DNA of 64,000 nt from Eleginops maclovinus (Eukaryota; Chordata; Actinopteri; Perciformes; Eleginopidae): assembly GCF_036324505.1 (NCBI RefSeq), contig NC_086365.1, forward strand, positions 7,188,655 through 7,252,654, read 5' to 3'. Below the pieces are notes generated by a model, which was given only the letters and a program-made list of their open reading frames with translations, was not told where the DNA came from and made no database searches. Position numbers and translations under genes: made by a program. The stretch's first letter is position 1. The number at the start of each line of letters is the position of its first letter. This document shows, piece by piece, positions 10,210 to 22,439 of this stretch.

Positions 10210-13200
10210 ATAAGTTAATATCACAAACTTGAATGTATGCGATTACAGATAATCCTTCGAGTGGCCGAATCTGAGAGAAGACTGTTGTTTAAAGCTTATC
10301 CAATTTATTCAATTAGCTGTAGCCTAATATGCTAGAAGTGGATGAAGTGATATCCCCACTTCAGTCTCTGGACGCACACCAAAACGGATTAGCGAGGCGT
10401 CTCTCTCCGCCGCTGACTGATGAGATGTGGCAAGATCCTGTCATAGATGTGATTATGTTCATATTGAGCCTCCACTCCGCTGTCTGTCGGACTACAGGAG
10501 ATCACATTACAGCCTCGTCCTGGAATTTTTGTCCTTCTTAAAACAAGAGTCTCTTCCTATTAAGTGTATATGTGCTTCTGTTTGTTGAGCGGGTACTCTA
10601 AGGGGAATGCCACATTCACACATCTTGTGATAGCCCAACCAATGAATGTCTCCAGAGAGATGTGACTGATTATATTTCTTATTTATATAACGGTAAGAAA
10701 TCAATCCAAGCAACTGCTGAATCATGGCTGATAATTGAAATATGGATATACTGTATATATGATTTGTATATGACAGATAAAGTTGCTCTAATCAATATTT
10801 TTATATTAACAGTGGATGAGGATTATATATATGTGAAAGTCGTGTCTTGTTGTATCAGAACCACATAATCCCATGACTGCACGGTGGAGCATCTTTTTGC
10901 TTATTGTTTTGGTTTTACAGCCCACAACTTCACTGTTTCAGCTTTAAGAGACAGCTGTTTCCAGCCGAACAGCTCTAAGAACCCCACTGTGCTCAACACC
11001 AAACAACAGGAAGGCAAAGTTTGTGAGCAGCTGGTGAGGAAGTCAAACATCTAGAGCTACATATTCCTTTCAAGGGGTTGTAGAAGATGAAAACATCTAA
11101 AATCCACTTTTTCATGTTTTTTATACATACATCTGTGTCCCCTCTGTGTTTGGAGACCCATGTGTCTTAATGATTGTGATATATTTAGAACATCACTGTG
11201 AATTGCCTTGTGTCGAAAGGTGCTGTGTATTAATCAACTTGCCTAGCCCAATATGATACTTATATTCATGAGGTCGTAAGAAACATGGTATTATATAAAT
11301 GCTAATATCCTTCCGTCTCTGCTGGATGTATAAATATATAGGCTTGGTTCTATATCACAGGTAGGTGTTTTAGCTTCTTGTGGAAGTCTTCTGTCATCAT
11401 GTGATCAGAAAATACATTTCAGGCAGCTTTATTGGAGTAAATGTCATCATCTTCTTGAGTCATATAATTTACAGAACTAATTCGACTAACTCTACCAGCT
11501 AAAATTAAGATGTACACTACTTATGCGGGAGAAAACAGAGCGGATGTAAAAGGCCTCAGTTTGAGTGTGGAATGTTTATAGGTGTCTCTGAAATCCCCAT
11601 ATTAAATAACTGGTAAAGCGTGGGCACTCCTTTTAGTCCCTGCTTTGGTAATGTTGTACTAAATCTCCTGCAGGCTTAGCTCATGAATGACTGCAGGATA
11701 AACCCATGTGTACAGTAAACACCACCTCTGCCTTCCATTATTACAGCATTACATCATTACTCGGGGGGGATACAAAGCTAATATTAGCTTTGACAGTCTA
11801 AAATGTGTTTCTGGTAAAACAGACGCCCTCCGCATGTTGCTCACACCAAAAATGTAGAACACCCTTTAAATCTTTCTTGCTTATCACAGATTTCTGGGTG
11901 TGTAGGATTGCTATATCTTTAATCTTAATACCCAACATTTGTGTGTGTTTTCTGCTCTTTACTGTCTTGCAGCGATGTTGCTTCTTAACTGCGTAAGTTA
12001 GGGACCGTTTTCTTCAAATTGTGAAATGCTGCAATGATTCCGTGATGTTGTTTTTTTGTTGATGATGACAGGGCGGGAGAACTCCTCAGGAAAAATGGGC
12101 AGGTGGTGGTGGATTTAAGCCAGGAGAGGACCAACTGTGTCGCAGCACTCGAGGTGTTTGACACTAACATCACACGACAAACCGAGGCACGGTGATCCCA
12201 CTTGACAAACACAGAAGCGAAGTTCAGAAAGTTGGTGGCTGAATGAGGATAGTCTGGGGAATGTCACTTTCCTGCTAAGTAGGCTAATAATACAAGAAGC
12301 CCTCATCAAATAATTAAATACAGGAAAATTATTTATGCCTTGAGTCATTTCCGAAAAAAGGTCAAAGTTAGTAACCAATCAGCCTAAGTTATACACAAAC
12401 AAGCAAAAAAAAAAGCTTTGTAATTCAGCCAAACACGGACTGCAGCAGAAAGGTCAGCCGGTGTCTAGACAGCTCGGTAAAAACCTGACTGCTGTGATGA
12501 AAGAAATCTTGCATGAGTCCTGCTGATGTCTGCGTGTAGCCTGTGTGCTTTTATAAGTTAACTTGCCCTTCTCTTTGAAAACACCTGTTTTTTTTTTCTT
12601 TCCTGTCAAGCTGCGAAACACTCCTTTCAGTCATTCAAACAGGACTCCAGGATAAATCTGAAAAGTGAAATGTTCCTTCCTGTGTTGTTAGGGATTTTAA
12701 TGGCCACCTGTCAAGCTTTTGAAATGTTCGTTTGGTTGCAGAGCTTTGATTGTCAGCCTGAATTTTATTGGGTTGTCATTTCTCAAAAATAACACTCTCC
12801 TCTCATTAATATAGGGAGACATGTTAAACTCTTCATTCAAAGAACACATGGTAGCATTTCTCTCAATTACGACTTTTTCTTAGTACACTCCCATTCTGTG
12901 CACTGTGAACACTTGTGAATTTTGATCGTGTAGCGTTGTCTCAAATCCCACCTGGCTGCCCTCACCAGAAGTGACGATTGTCGTTAGCAACACTATTGTT
13001 CCCAGTACCAAATCCTTGCAGACTGCTCATTTAATCAAATACATGAAATCAATTGTGGCTTCTTTTCAACACAAGGATATTCGTAAGCGCGATCCAGCGT
13101 TCCACACTCAACTTTTTAACCGTGATGAGTGCATCCAGGTGCATATTGCCATACTTCGCAGAACAATAGGGCACTTATGAACTCAATATAGCACATGTGA

Positions 13201-15350
13201 GCATAGAGGTACGCAAATGAATACACAGCAGTTTCACTCAGGATGATTTGCACTTTGTTGATCCCTTAATCTCTGTCAACTTTCAGCTCTGAATGTTAAA
13301 TACAACTGAGTTTTTCTGAATAGCATTACTTTCTGCGCACCACTTCATATGAACGCAAGTATGTAGTATACTGTAGATCACATCAGTGGTGCATTAAAAA
13401 CTGACAAATTAGCATGTTAGTATGGTGCAATTATAAATTTGCTGTAGGTGTAACCTCACCTGAAACTCCCTAACTTCGTGTGACAAGCTACATTTTCCCT
13501 TCAAATGTGACAGACGGCGCCAAAAGATCATCTGCAAAGAAGAAAAACATTGCAAATGTCATCAAATGGGAAGTATTCCAGACTTTGGCTACATTTTAAT
13601 TACAATTCTTTATTATTATATGGTGAAAAGCTGATCTATTTTCATTATGTTTTGCACACTTGACCTGAGTTTACTGACCTTTAACCCCTAACTCTTGGGG
13701 CTTAGTTAAAGTGTAAGTCTGCTTTGAGGAAAACATGGTCTGTGTTCAGTAATTGATACAATAACTGAGGTGTTTGTGCTGCAAATATCCTTTTAAGATG
13801 GTATTTAAATACTTATATATCCTTAATTAATAATATATAACATCATATTTTTATAACAATCTTAATTCCAATGCCACAGCCAGAAAAAAAGAAAGCTGAA
13901 CCTGTAAAAAATTAAATGTAGTGCCTATTTTCCTGCAGCACTGCCTGGCTGCTGTTTCTTCAGTGATAGTACATTGGGATGCAGTATTGATGATTGAAGG
14001 TTGAGGCATTGATTCATCTCATGCTTCTATTTCTTATTAATAGCTGAAAGCGGTAGTGGCCTCTGACTCAGACCAGAGGCCAGCAACACTTTCAGTCTGC
14101 AGTTCTTTAAAGGCTCGGCCTCAGGTTTTCCTGCGTCACTTCGATGGCAGCCTGTCAATGCCTGCTGAAGTATCCTTTGGCTTTTCCCTTTATAGCTGCT
14201 TCCGTCCTGAGACAGCAGATACACTAGGGTCAGTTTCACATTTCATGCACGCCATATGAAAAGGCCACCTCATGGAAGGTTTTTTGCCAATTTTTGCTGT
14301 TAACTTTTCCCTAAAGCAGCTTCCCCAGATGTTTCATAGGCAGGTCCTTATTAAAGATGGATGTATTTACTGTTCACTTCATTGCAGTGAGCTTACAAAT
14401 GTCAAATTGTACAAATGTGAATTGAGAATGGGAAGTGATTGTGTTTTAAAGTTTAACTTTGGCAAAGCTTAGAGCTTAGGATTTTCCAACACAGTAATAA
14501 AGAGGACGTTGCCTATACTTCTTGAAAAATCCATTCAGTCTTTGCCTTTGTCTGTCTGAGCTGTGAATGAAACACAAAACCATGTGCTTTGATTTAAGGG
14601 ACATTCAGCAGACACATTTAAAGTTCAGCTCTCGCACATCGTTTCCTCATGTCTGACACACACACACTGATGGCACTTCCAGCTAGATTTGTTCTGCAGA
14701 CTTTTCAGCAAATCCTATACAGCTGCCTTCTTTATTGCTCACATTCTGGTTTGAGGTGTTTCTTTCCCTTTCAATGCGTTATCCGAATGCAACACCATAT
14801 CACCTTTTATTACTTTGAAGAAGTTTTCATGGCAAATAGCAAAACCACAAACATTTTTCTCATTTCTTTGCAAAAGCCCACAACTTGTGCATTTGTCTCC
14901 TCACATTTCCTGTCTGGAGTTCAACTATCAGAAGAAACTACTATTGTAAGCTCCAGAACAAATACCAAATGAGCCTTGTGGATCAACTATGTTTAGAGGA
15001 ACCTTTCAATCTTTACGGCGCTCAGGAAAATGGAAAAATAAACATCTACATCTACCACTGAGCAACTCCATCTGCTTAGGAAGATCATGGGATGGTATGC
15101 AAAGGTCAAAAACAGCTGCTAAATGGACTTAGCGGTGAAATTGTTGTGTCATCCAAAACTTTTGGTAAAGGTCAAAGAAAGATCATGATTATGGTTAAAA
15201 GAAACCAATGTTGACTTTAAGGAAATGGGTTGCAAACAGTGTGTGCTTTCAAATGTATTCACATTATAATCCACCCCAACCTTCCGAGAAACATGTTAGG
15301 AAATGTAATCATAAGTCATTCTAGCAATTCCATCAAACAGATAACGGGAC
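10210..15350. other. Gene-free interval before the Tc1 element
   Basis: Open frames of 60-107 codons occur on both strands, but none shows a recognisable domain, consistent composition or splice signals joining it to a neighbour. I see no RNA gene or clear mobile element here. Confidence 0.45.
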
Positions 15351-15358
15351 TCAATTTA

Positions 15359-17008
15359 CAGTGGTATGCAAAAGTTTGGGCACCCCTTAGGAAAACCACT
15401 GCATCAGTTTGTCACTTGCTGAGCTTTTGAAGCAGCAACTTCATTTTAACATATGTTATACCTTATGGTAACAGAAACATCTCAGTAGTGAAATAACTTT
15501 TATTGGTCAAACAGAAACATGTTTATGTGCATTCAAACAAAAATAGGCATGTGCATAAATTTGGGCACCCCTAAGAAATAATTCCATTAATATTTAGTAT
15601 TGCCTCCTTTTGCTGCAATAACGGCCTGTAGACGCCTCCTGTAGCCACAGACAAGTCCCTTAAGCCTGGCAGGTGGTATTTTGGCCCATTCTTCCACACA
15701 AAACGTCTCCAGTTCAGTCAGGTTTCTTGGCCTCCGTGCATGGACAGCCTTCTTCAAATAAATCCATACATTTTCAATGATGTTAAGGTCTGGGGACTGG
15801 GATGGCCATTCCAGAACATTGTACCTGTGCTTCTGCATGAATTCCTTGGTGGATTTTGATCGGTGCTTAGGATCATTGTCCTGCTGAAAAATCCAACCCC
15901 GGCGTAGCTTCAACTTTGTGACTGACTCTAGAACATTCTTGTCAAGAATCTCCTGGTACTGTAAGGAATTCATGTGGCCCTCAACTTTAACAAGTTTTCC
16001 AGTACCTGTGCTAGCCACACAGCCCCATAACATGATAGATCCTCCACCAAATTTTACAGTGGGCAACAAGTTCTTTTCATTGAATGCAGTGTGTTTTTTT
16101 CGCCATGCATACCTGTTCATGTTATGACCAAATAACTCAATCTTGGTCTCATCTGACCACAGTATTTTGTTCCAAAATGCTTCTGGCTTGTCCAGATGTG
16201 CTTTTGCATACCTCATGCGACTCTTCTTGTGATTAACACTCAGGAAAGGCTTTTTGCACATCACCCTTCCAATGAGCTCTTCCTGGTGCAAAGTACGCTG
16301 GATTGTGGAACGGTGAACAACTACACCATCAGCAGCCAGATGTTGTTGTAGTTCTCTGGAGGTGGTCTGTGGCTTCTCTGTGACCATTTTCACCATCCTT
16401 CGCCTGTGCCTTTCCCCTATTTTTGTCGGCCTACCACATCTTTCCTTCACACGGACTGTTCCTGTGGCCTTCCATTTCACAACTACGTTTCTGACTGTGG
16501 AGACAGACAGTTTAAACCTGTCAGATAATTTTTTGTACCCTTCTCCTAATTTATAATGTTGGATTATCTTAGCTTTCAGGTCAGTGGAGAGTTGTTTTGA
16601 GGTCCCCATCTTGCCACTCCCTAAGAAAGAACCTAGGCCAGGCACAGCCAGCTATTACCTATGTTAAATAGCCTTTTTCATGATTGGTTCCACCTGTCTT
16701 TGTAATTGAAGGTCTAATGAGCTAATCAAAGCAATTTTGTGCAGCAACCTGTCAGCTATAAATCCGTACAGGTGTTGAAATGAATGCTATTTATAAGGGT
16801 GCCCAAACTTTTGCACATCCCATTTTTTGCATTTTATTTTATTATAATAAAACTATGTAATGCTACCCTAAGAATTTTGGTCTGGAAAACACTAAAACGT
16901 CTACATCTTTGTAGGAAAACAAATGTTGTTGCTGTGATCTTCTATTATAAAGGAAAAGCAAATTGTCATGAAATCTCAGAGGGGTGCCCAAACTTTTGCA
17001 TACCACTG
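15359..17008 (-). mobile_element. Full-length Tc1-like DNA transposon
   Basis: The element is 1650 bp and is flanked by TA at 15357-15358 and 17009-17010, the Tc1/mariner target duplication. The outermost 29 bp of each end are identical inverted repeats beginning CAGTGGTATGCAAAAGTTTG. A second related motif, containing TTTGGGCACCC, lies inside each end at 15549-15575 and 16795-16818. Each begins about 190 bp from its terminus. This inverted/direct-repeat arrangement is known from Sleeping Beauty-type elements, where the paired motifs bind transposase. The single gene inside reads on the - strand. Identical ends, an intact frame and preserved TA flanks suggest a fairly recent insertion. Confidence 0.95.
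15587..16609 (-). CDS. Tc1-like transposase, intact
   Basis: Catalyses cut-and-paste movement of the surrounding element. The start at 16609 gives MGTSKQLS and 340 residues, the same length as Sleeping Beauty transposase; an upstream in-frame ATG at 16645 would add 12 residues. Domains in order: paired-like helix-turn-helix DNA-binding region (about 1-110) with an AT-hook-like CGRPTK at 58-63, a glycine-rich box KFGGGSIMLWG at 186-196, and the DDE catalytic core. The catalytic residues are D153 (in SDETK), D244 (in QQDNDPKH) and E279 (in LNIIENVW). The D-to-E gap is 34 residues, as expected for Tc1. The protein ends in GNTKY, typical of the family. No stop or frameshift is present, so it could encode a functional enzyme; activity is not shown by sequence alone. 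Confidence 0.95.
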   Translation of the reverse strand: MGTSKQLSTDLKAKIIQHYKLGEGYKKLSDRFKLSVSTVRNVVVKWKATGTVRVKERCGRPTKIGERHRRRMVKMVTEKPQTTSRELQQHLAADGVVVHRSTIQRTLHQEELIGRVMCKKPFLSVNHKKSRMRYAKAHLDKPEAFWNKILWSDETKIELFGHNMNRYAWRKKHTAFNEKNLLPTVKFGGGSIMLWGCVASTGTGKLVKVEGHMNSLQYQEILDKNVLESVTKLKLRRGWIFQQDNDPKHRSKSTKEFMQKHRYNVLEWPSQSPDLNIIENVWIYLKKAVHARRPRNLTELETFCVEEWAKIPPARLKGLVCGYRRRLQAVIAAKGGNTKY

Positions 17009-17302
17009 TATACAATTGTTCATTCAAGTAGAAAACCTTTTTAAAACCTGCACTGACATTGCTGTTGTGTTTCTATGGACAGTGCCTCACTGTCACACAC
17101 TGTCCTCAAAGTTCAAATGTTTGCAACTTCGTCCAAGGTACCACTTTCCGCGCGCAACCAATCAGATGACATGGGTGCAAGCTAACTGGGGACGTAACCA
17201 TAGAGACAAAACTAACCTGGCTGCTTTCACCACAAGGCTCTGCGCCCAACCTGGCAGTGAGCAAAGAGCAAATCACGTTTCATATGAACGCAGCGTAATA
17301 CT

Positions 17303-17849
17303 CAGAGGTTGGAATTAACTAAGGACATTTACTCAAGGACTGTACTTAAGTACAATTTTCAGGTACTTGTACTTTACTTGAGTACTGTATTTCCATTTAT
17401 GCTACTTTGTAGTTCTACCAAAATTCAGGGGTAAATTGTGTACTTTTACTCAACTATATTTATTTGAATACATTTTGTTACTTTGCAGATTTTTTTTAAT
17501 GATGTGAAATATAGTCATCAGACTTTAGTTCCAACTGGAGTAAATTCACGTTTTACCCTTCAGTATACAAAGTCATTTAAACTAGCTGCACCTTCACCAG
17601 CTTTGAGAACACTTTAATGATCAATAATTATAATCAAAACTTATTATTTATATTATTCTGAAATGGACCAATCTGCATTATGAGTACTATTACTTTTGCT
17701 ACTTCAAGTAAATATTGACGCTAATACTTTTGTACGTTTACTTGAGCAACATTTTGAATGAAGGACCTTTACTTGTAAGAGAGTATTGCTACACTCTGGC
17801 ACCTCTACTTTTACTCAATTACAAGATCTGAGTACTTCTTCCACCTCTG
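17303..17849. mobile_element. hAT-type MITE, non-autonomous
   Basis: The ends are CAGAGGTTGGAA on the left and TTCCACCTCTG on the right, an imperfect terminal inverted repeat. The interior has many GTACTT/AAGTAC and ACTTGAGTA words and no coding capacity. A related shorter element lies at 21249-21585. No convincing 8-bp target duplication remains (GTAATACT against TTGATGTA), so the hAT assignment rests on the related copy. Confidence 0.65.
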
Positions 17850-18115
17850 TTGATGTATACCACTGATTTGAATGTGATGATTACAGCTTACAATGCCAAT
17901 TCAACAGCCTGTTAACATTCATAATGTGGGGGTTTTAATCACAAGTGTCACACTGTAAGACTGTAAGACTGTATTTACAGGTTTTTCTTTTCTACTCCTG
18001 CAATGCTCTTTCATTAACTTACTTAATTTGCTTGTGTGTGCATTCAGCAAACTGTAGGATATAAATATAGCCTCATATCTCACCTCAGCAACAGACTTCT
18101 CACCTCAATAATGTA

Positions 18116-18160
18116 AACTGGTCTCCAGGGAAGCTTACTGAGCTTCCCTGGAGACCAGTT
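18116..18160. repeat. Perfect 20-bp inverted repeat with 5-base loop
   Basis: The left arm 18116-18135 and right arm 18141-18160 are exact reverse complements, each containing the word CTGGTCTCCAGGGAAGCT or its complement. The loop is TACTG. The pairing does not extend beyond 20 bp. No family is recognised. The stem is shorter than a typical pre-miRNA and has no downstream T-run terminator. Confidence 0.85.
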
Positions 18161-18861
18161 ATCTCCCGAGATACTTCATTAGCAATTATACATGAAGGAG
18201 AGAGTGCGCTTGTGTTTGCTGACATTGATGTTTGTGAAGGAGAAGGGCAGACGATGGCCGTGCGCAGCTTTAGGTCACAGACAGGATCCCGGCTCATTAT
18301 TTCCGCGCACGCCTTCAGCACCACACTGAGCATCACAGGCGCCAGAATTAGCTTGACAACTGGCTGTGTGTCCATCAAAATGTTCTCTCAGGTCCGATTA
18401 ATGGTTTGGTTGGTGGGGGCTGTGATGGATGTGGAAGAACAAAAAGTGAACAGACTTCCAGTAATTGCATTGACGGTGTGCTCAGACCTGATTTGTTTTT
18501 AGAGTTGAGAAGCCAGGAAACAACAGGAGAGGATGCACACCTGATGAACTTTGTCTTAATTAGATTTTAAAGTGTGAAAACTCACTTTACCCTTCAAAAA
18601 ATGTTCAAATCAATTTCAAATACATTCACAATCCATGCTCTCTGATATCCAAATAAATAATATAAAATAAAGCAGAAAAAATAACTTTTACATTATGTCA
18701 TTTTGTTTTTCTTTACTAGTCCATATTAAAAAAGGTTGTTAAATCTGAAATGTCTCACCCTTAATGAGTATATCACTAATGTATCTACATAACATATTTC
18801 ACTCACTATTTTCTTATTTCTTCATATATTTTATGTGTTTTTCCTTTTTTATCCTTAAGGT

Positions 18862-18975
18862 TATTGTACATTGGACTGTTGGAGAAGGGGGACTTAAGAT
18901 TTGTATTCCCAAAAACTACGCTATCCTAAATTTAAAGTCCAAAGAAAGAAAACTCCTGAACTCTTTATTTCAATA
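18862..18975 (+). repeat. Possible LINE 3' end fragment
   Basis: The words TTATTGTACATTGGACTGTT, GGAGAAGGGGGACTTAAGAT and a terminal TTCAATAAA recall the segment at 34224-34320 (TGCACTGTTGGAGAAGGACT...CAATAAAGCT). Both probably derive from the 3' end of one LINE family. The copies are short and diverged. Confidence 0.4.
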
Positions 18976-18979
18976 AATC

Positions 18980-21240
18980 TAAGGGAAAATTCAACGACAA
19001 GGCATTTTAAAACAGCGTTGGCGTTTTACTAAACCTTAACGGTCCTCACTCTCCTAGAATTTCATTGAAATTGCTCTGAGGGGGAAAATAATGAAAAATG
19101 TACAGAAGAGCAAAAATGTCCGTCTCACTCCCACAGGCCTAACACCTGATGAAACTGCGTTTTGTTTTCCAGGCTACACTTTGTACAAATTGTCCAACAA
19201 GGCTGCAATCGAAATAGCATTAAAGGTCAGAGATAAATCCAGAAACAGGACCCAAGTCAGCCATAACAGAAAACACACACACAGACACATAAATCTAAAC
19301 ACCAAGACCCAAAAGGCAAACAAGGACAAAAAATATCAGCTGACTGTACATTATCACTTTGATCATGAGACATATTACATTATATTTGATTAACTTTGAT
19401 TAGAGATGTACTCTATTCATCCCAAATGACTGATGCAGCAGAAATAATCATTTTTAATTAATTGAGCTGCATTCAGAAAAAGTATAATAGGGGGGGTTCC
19501 AGGACCAAACAAAGACGCATCAAGAAGAACACTGCAAACAGGAACAATGACGGCTTATCTACCCAGTGAGCAATTGCAATTCCAACTTTGTCACATCCAA
19601 ATGATCCAACAGTGATGTGAATGTTCCTGACGCGAGCAAAAATACATTAAATCTAAAAACAAAAATCGGTTTCAAAAGAGTTTGATCAAAAATGCAAGGA
19701 GTGCTTTCATCTCATTGAACATAACCCCTGGTCCCCTGCAGCTTTGATCCTGTGATCCTGGTATGATAATAGGTCCTCTTCCGCGATCACAAGAGGTATG
19801 TGGGTTTTAAATGTTGTAACATTCCTGGTTAAAAAAGACTTGAGTATGATCGAGAACAAGGACGAATCATGGCCAGCACTTTATAGCTGTATAATATACA
19901 AACATTGTGTAATTTGAAATATTACAGGCGCTTTAAAGCAAACGCCGGGTGATATAAACTGCAGTTCAACTGAGGACTGGATCCCTATTGACTGGCAACG
20001 AAAGTTCTTATTGATTGGCCTTTTAGCAGCTCTAACACTCCACCATTATACATTCCAAAGATAAAAAAATAGCAAATCTCTTTTTTTCAGCGAGTACTAC
20101 CTGCGCCGTGACACAAGATAAGGTTAAACAATGAAATGCTGTGACAGATGTAAAGATAAATCATGTTGTGTGCTCATATTTATTTCATTTAACCCTGGCT
20201 AGGGTGAGTAAGGTCAAGAACATTATTTTTAAAGTGGAAATAGACAAGGGTTTGATTTTTCTTGTAGTTCTGACATACATTTGTTGTTACCCAATGTAAT
20301 AGCTGTAAATGGCTAGCGTTGTTTACTTTGGTTTTATTTACTCCTCACTTTCCCACAACTCGGTGTGCAACTGGGTACAATCTGATGGGTTCACTTTATG
20401 ACAGAAAGCTGTGGAAAGCAAAATATGCAGGATGTTTAGCCAACTCTTTGGAAATAAAAGTAGCTTGCACTGGCTTAAAATGTTGCTAAAGGTCGCCATA
20501 TCACCTTAGCTTTGTCTGTCAAGCACTTGGTAAACTCAGTTTGAAAGGTCCTAATAAATAAATACAGTTAATATAAGTACATTTGCATATTGCAACAACA
20601 ACACACAATTATGTGCATGAATCTTTGCAAAAAAGGAGATGCAGTGACCCAGTGCTCGTAGTTAAAAAACACAATACACAAATAAACATTGTACCTGATG
20701 ATGGCACTAATACTACTACACTACACCAAAACATATATATTTCCCTTCAGTCTCAACAGTATTGTGATAGCTACTAATTTAAAGTACATAAGTTGGAAAT
20801 CACTCAAAACATCAAAGAACAACAACACCATTAAAGAACAATTTAAATAATTATTGCAAATTAGTGTCGGCTGCCAGACAATACACAGAAATTATCTCCA
20901 TGCTAGATGGATTATTCCACAGTCATGAGCCCCAACATGTCATTCAGAAAGTTGCTAAGAATGTAATCAGCCAGAAACAGCTCACTGCTAATGAATGGGT
21001 TCCTGCTGTGTTAAAATGAACAGTGCATTATTCCCGGTCGCCACTTACATGAATCGATGCTCATTCTGCTACACAAGCTCAGCACACTTCATTTCCATTC
21101 AAAGGACCTGATTTTACCTTTACACTTTCCTGTGAATAGTCTGAAGATATCTTCTACATTAAGCATGAACCAGACCAAAGAGCTGATATTCCCACAGATC
21201 ATAGTTATGTGTTAAAATTAGAACAGTGAGTTTGTATAGG
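18980..21240. other. Gene-free interval
   Basis: No supported coding sequence, RNA gene or repeat was recognised. A 100-codon open frame at 19091-19393 has low-complexity wording and no domain. Confidence 0.4.
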
Positions 21241-21593
21241 GTTATTTCAAGAGGTGGAAAGTAAGTACATGTACACAAGTACTGTACATAAGTACAAATT
21301 TGAGGTACTAGTACTTTACTAGAATATTTCACTGCGCCTTTACAAGCGTTGATAATACATTAATACATCAATTCTTTTAATCAAACCATATCATTTATAA
21401 TGGTCTGAAATGGGCCAATCTGCATAATGAGTACTCTTACTTTTTGTACTTTATGTATATTTTGATGCTTATACTTTTGTACTTGAGTAACCTTTTGCAT
21501 GCAGGACTTTTACTTGTAACATAACTACACTCTGGTTCTTCTACTTTTACACAAGAAAAAGATCTAGGTACTTCTCCCACCTCTGGTTGTTTC
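21241..21593. mobile_element. hAT-type MITE with 8-bp target duplication
   Basis: The element 21249-21585 (337 bp) starts AAGAGGTGGAAA and ends CCCACCTCTG. It is flanked by GTTATTTC (21241-21248) and GTTGTTTC (21586-21593), an 8-bp direct repeat with one mismatch. Eight-base duplications are characteristic of hAT transposons. The interior shares GTACTT/AAGTAC-rich wording with 17303-17849. It has no coding capacity and would depend on a transposase elsewhere. Confidence 0.7.
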
Positions 21594-21873
21594 AATAGCA
21601 ATATCATATGAGGAACCAAAGACGCAAAAACAATTGCATGATCAGCTTTCTGTTTATGGAGAAGAAAACATTACTCCGCCTAGCGAGTGTTGAAGTGTAC
21701 TTGCATGTAGGTATATGTATCTTTATAATGAGTATAATACAGCTAAACGCTATATTTAATATACAGTATGTATTACAAAATGATGGTAATACTATAAATC
21801 AATTTGAAGCATGTTCTTTATTAGATAGCATACATTTGTTTTGATCTTAAATCAAATTAAGGTCAAATAAAAA

Positions 21874-21898
21874 ATGGTTGTTGTTGTTGTTGTTGTGG
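21874..21898 (+). repeat. (GTT)n microsatellite
   Basis: About seven GTT units in a row. It is a simple repeat only. Confidence 0.85.
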
Positions 21899-22372
21899 CT
21901 TATTAGCAGCCTGCAGTTTTTGACCACTAACGCTTACCCTAAACCTAACCTTAAACCTAACCCATTCAATAAAATGGGATACCGTGAATTGTGTTAGAAA
22001 ATGTATGTCAAACTCCAACTGTGAATTGTAATAACTATCATCCATAATCAGGTCAAATGTTATTAAGAAATACTAATGAAATACTGTATCTGTTCACCTC
22101 AAATGTCCTTTTTAGTGCTAAAAAGCTCATATGTGCATGCTTACGCGCTAAACTAAGAGGATGAAAGTTATATTTGATTGATTGGCTGGCAACCAAAGCG
22201 AAGCAATGGAACCACAATGCAGTTTGGCAAAGCTTCACGTCACCTCATTCAAAATGGATGGGAAGGTGCGCCAAGCATCAAAGCAACAGACCCATAATAT
22301 ATAGACCTATACGAGCAGTCAGTCATAACCACGGCTGCAGATTATAAATATTGTTCTCAATCAAATAAAGTA

Positions 22373-22373
<1 letters not shown>

Positions 22374-22421
<48 letters not shown>

Positions 22422-22430
22422 CCATCATCA
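22374..22430 (+). repeat. (TCA)n microsatellite
   Basis: Nearly uninterrupted TCA/CAT units over about 57 bp, with interruptions near 22421. On the - strand the same tract yields an aspartate run in a spurious open frame. It is a likely length-polymorphic site. Confidence 0.95.
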
Positions 22431-22439
22431 CCACACACT

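Noticed and set aside
21936..21962. Telomere-like CCCTAAACCTAACC words
   Set aside because: Only a few degenerate units; not a convincing interstitial telomere array.
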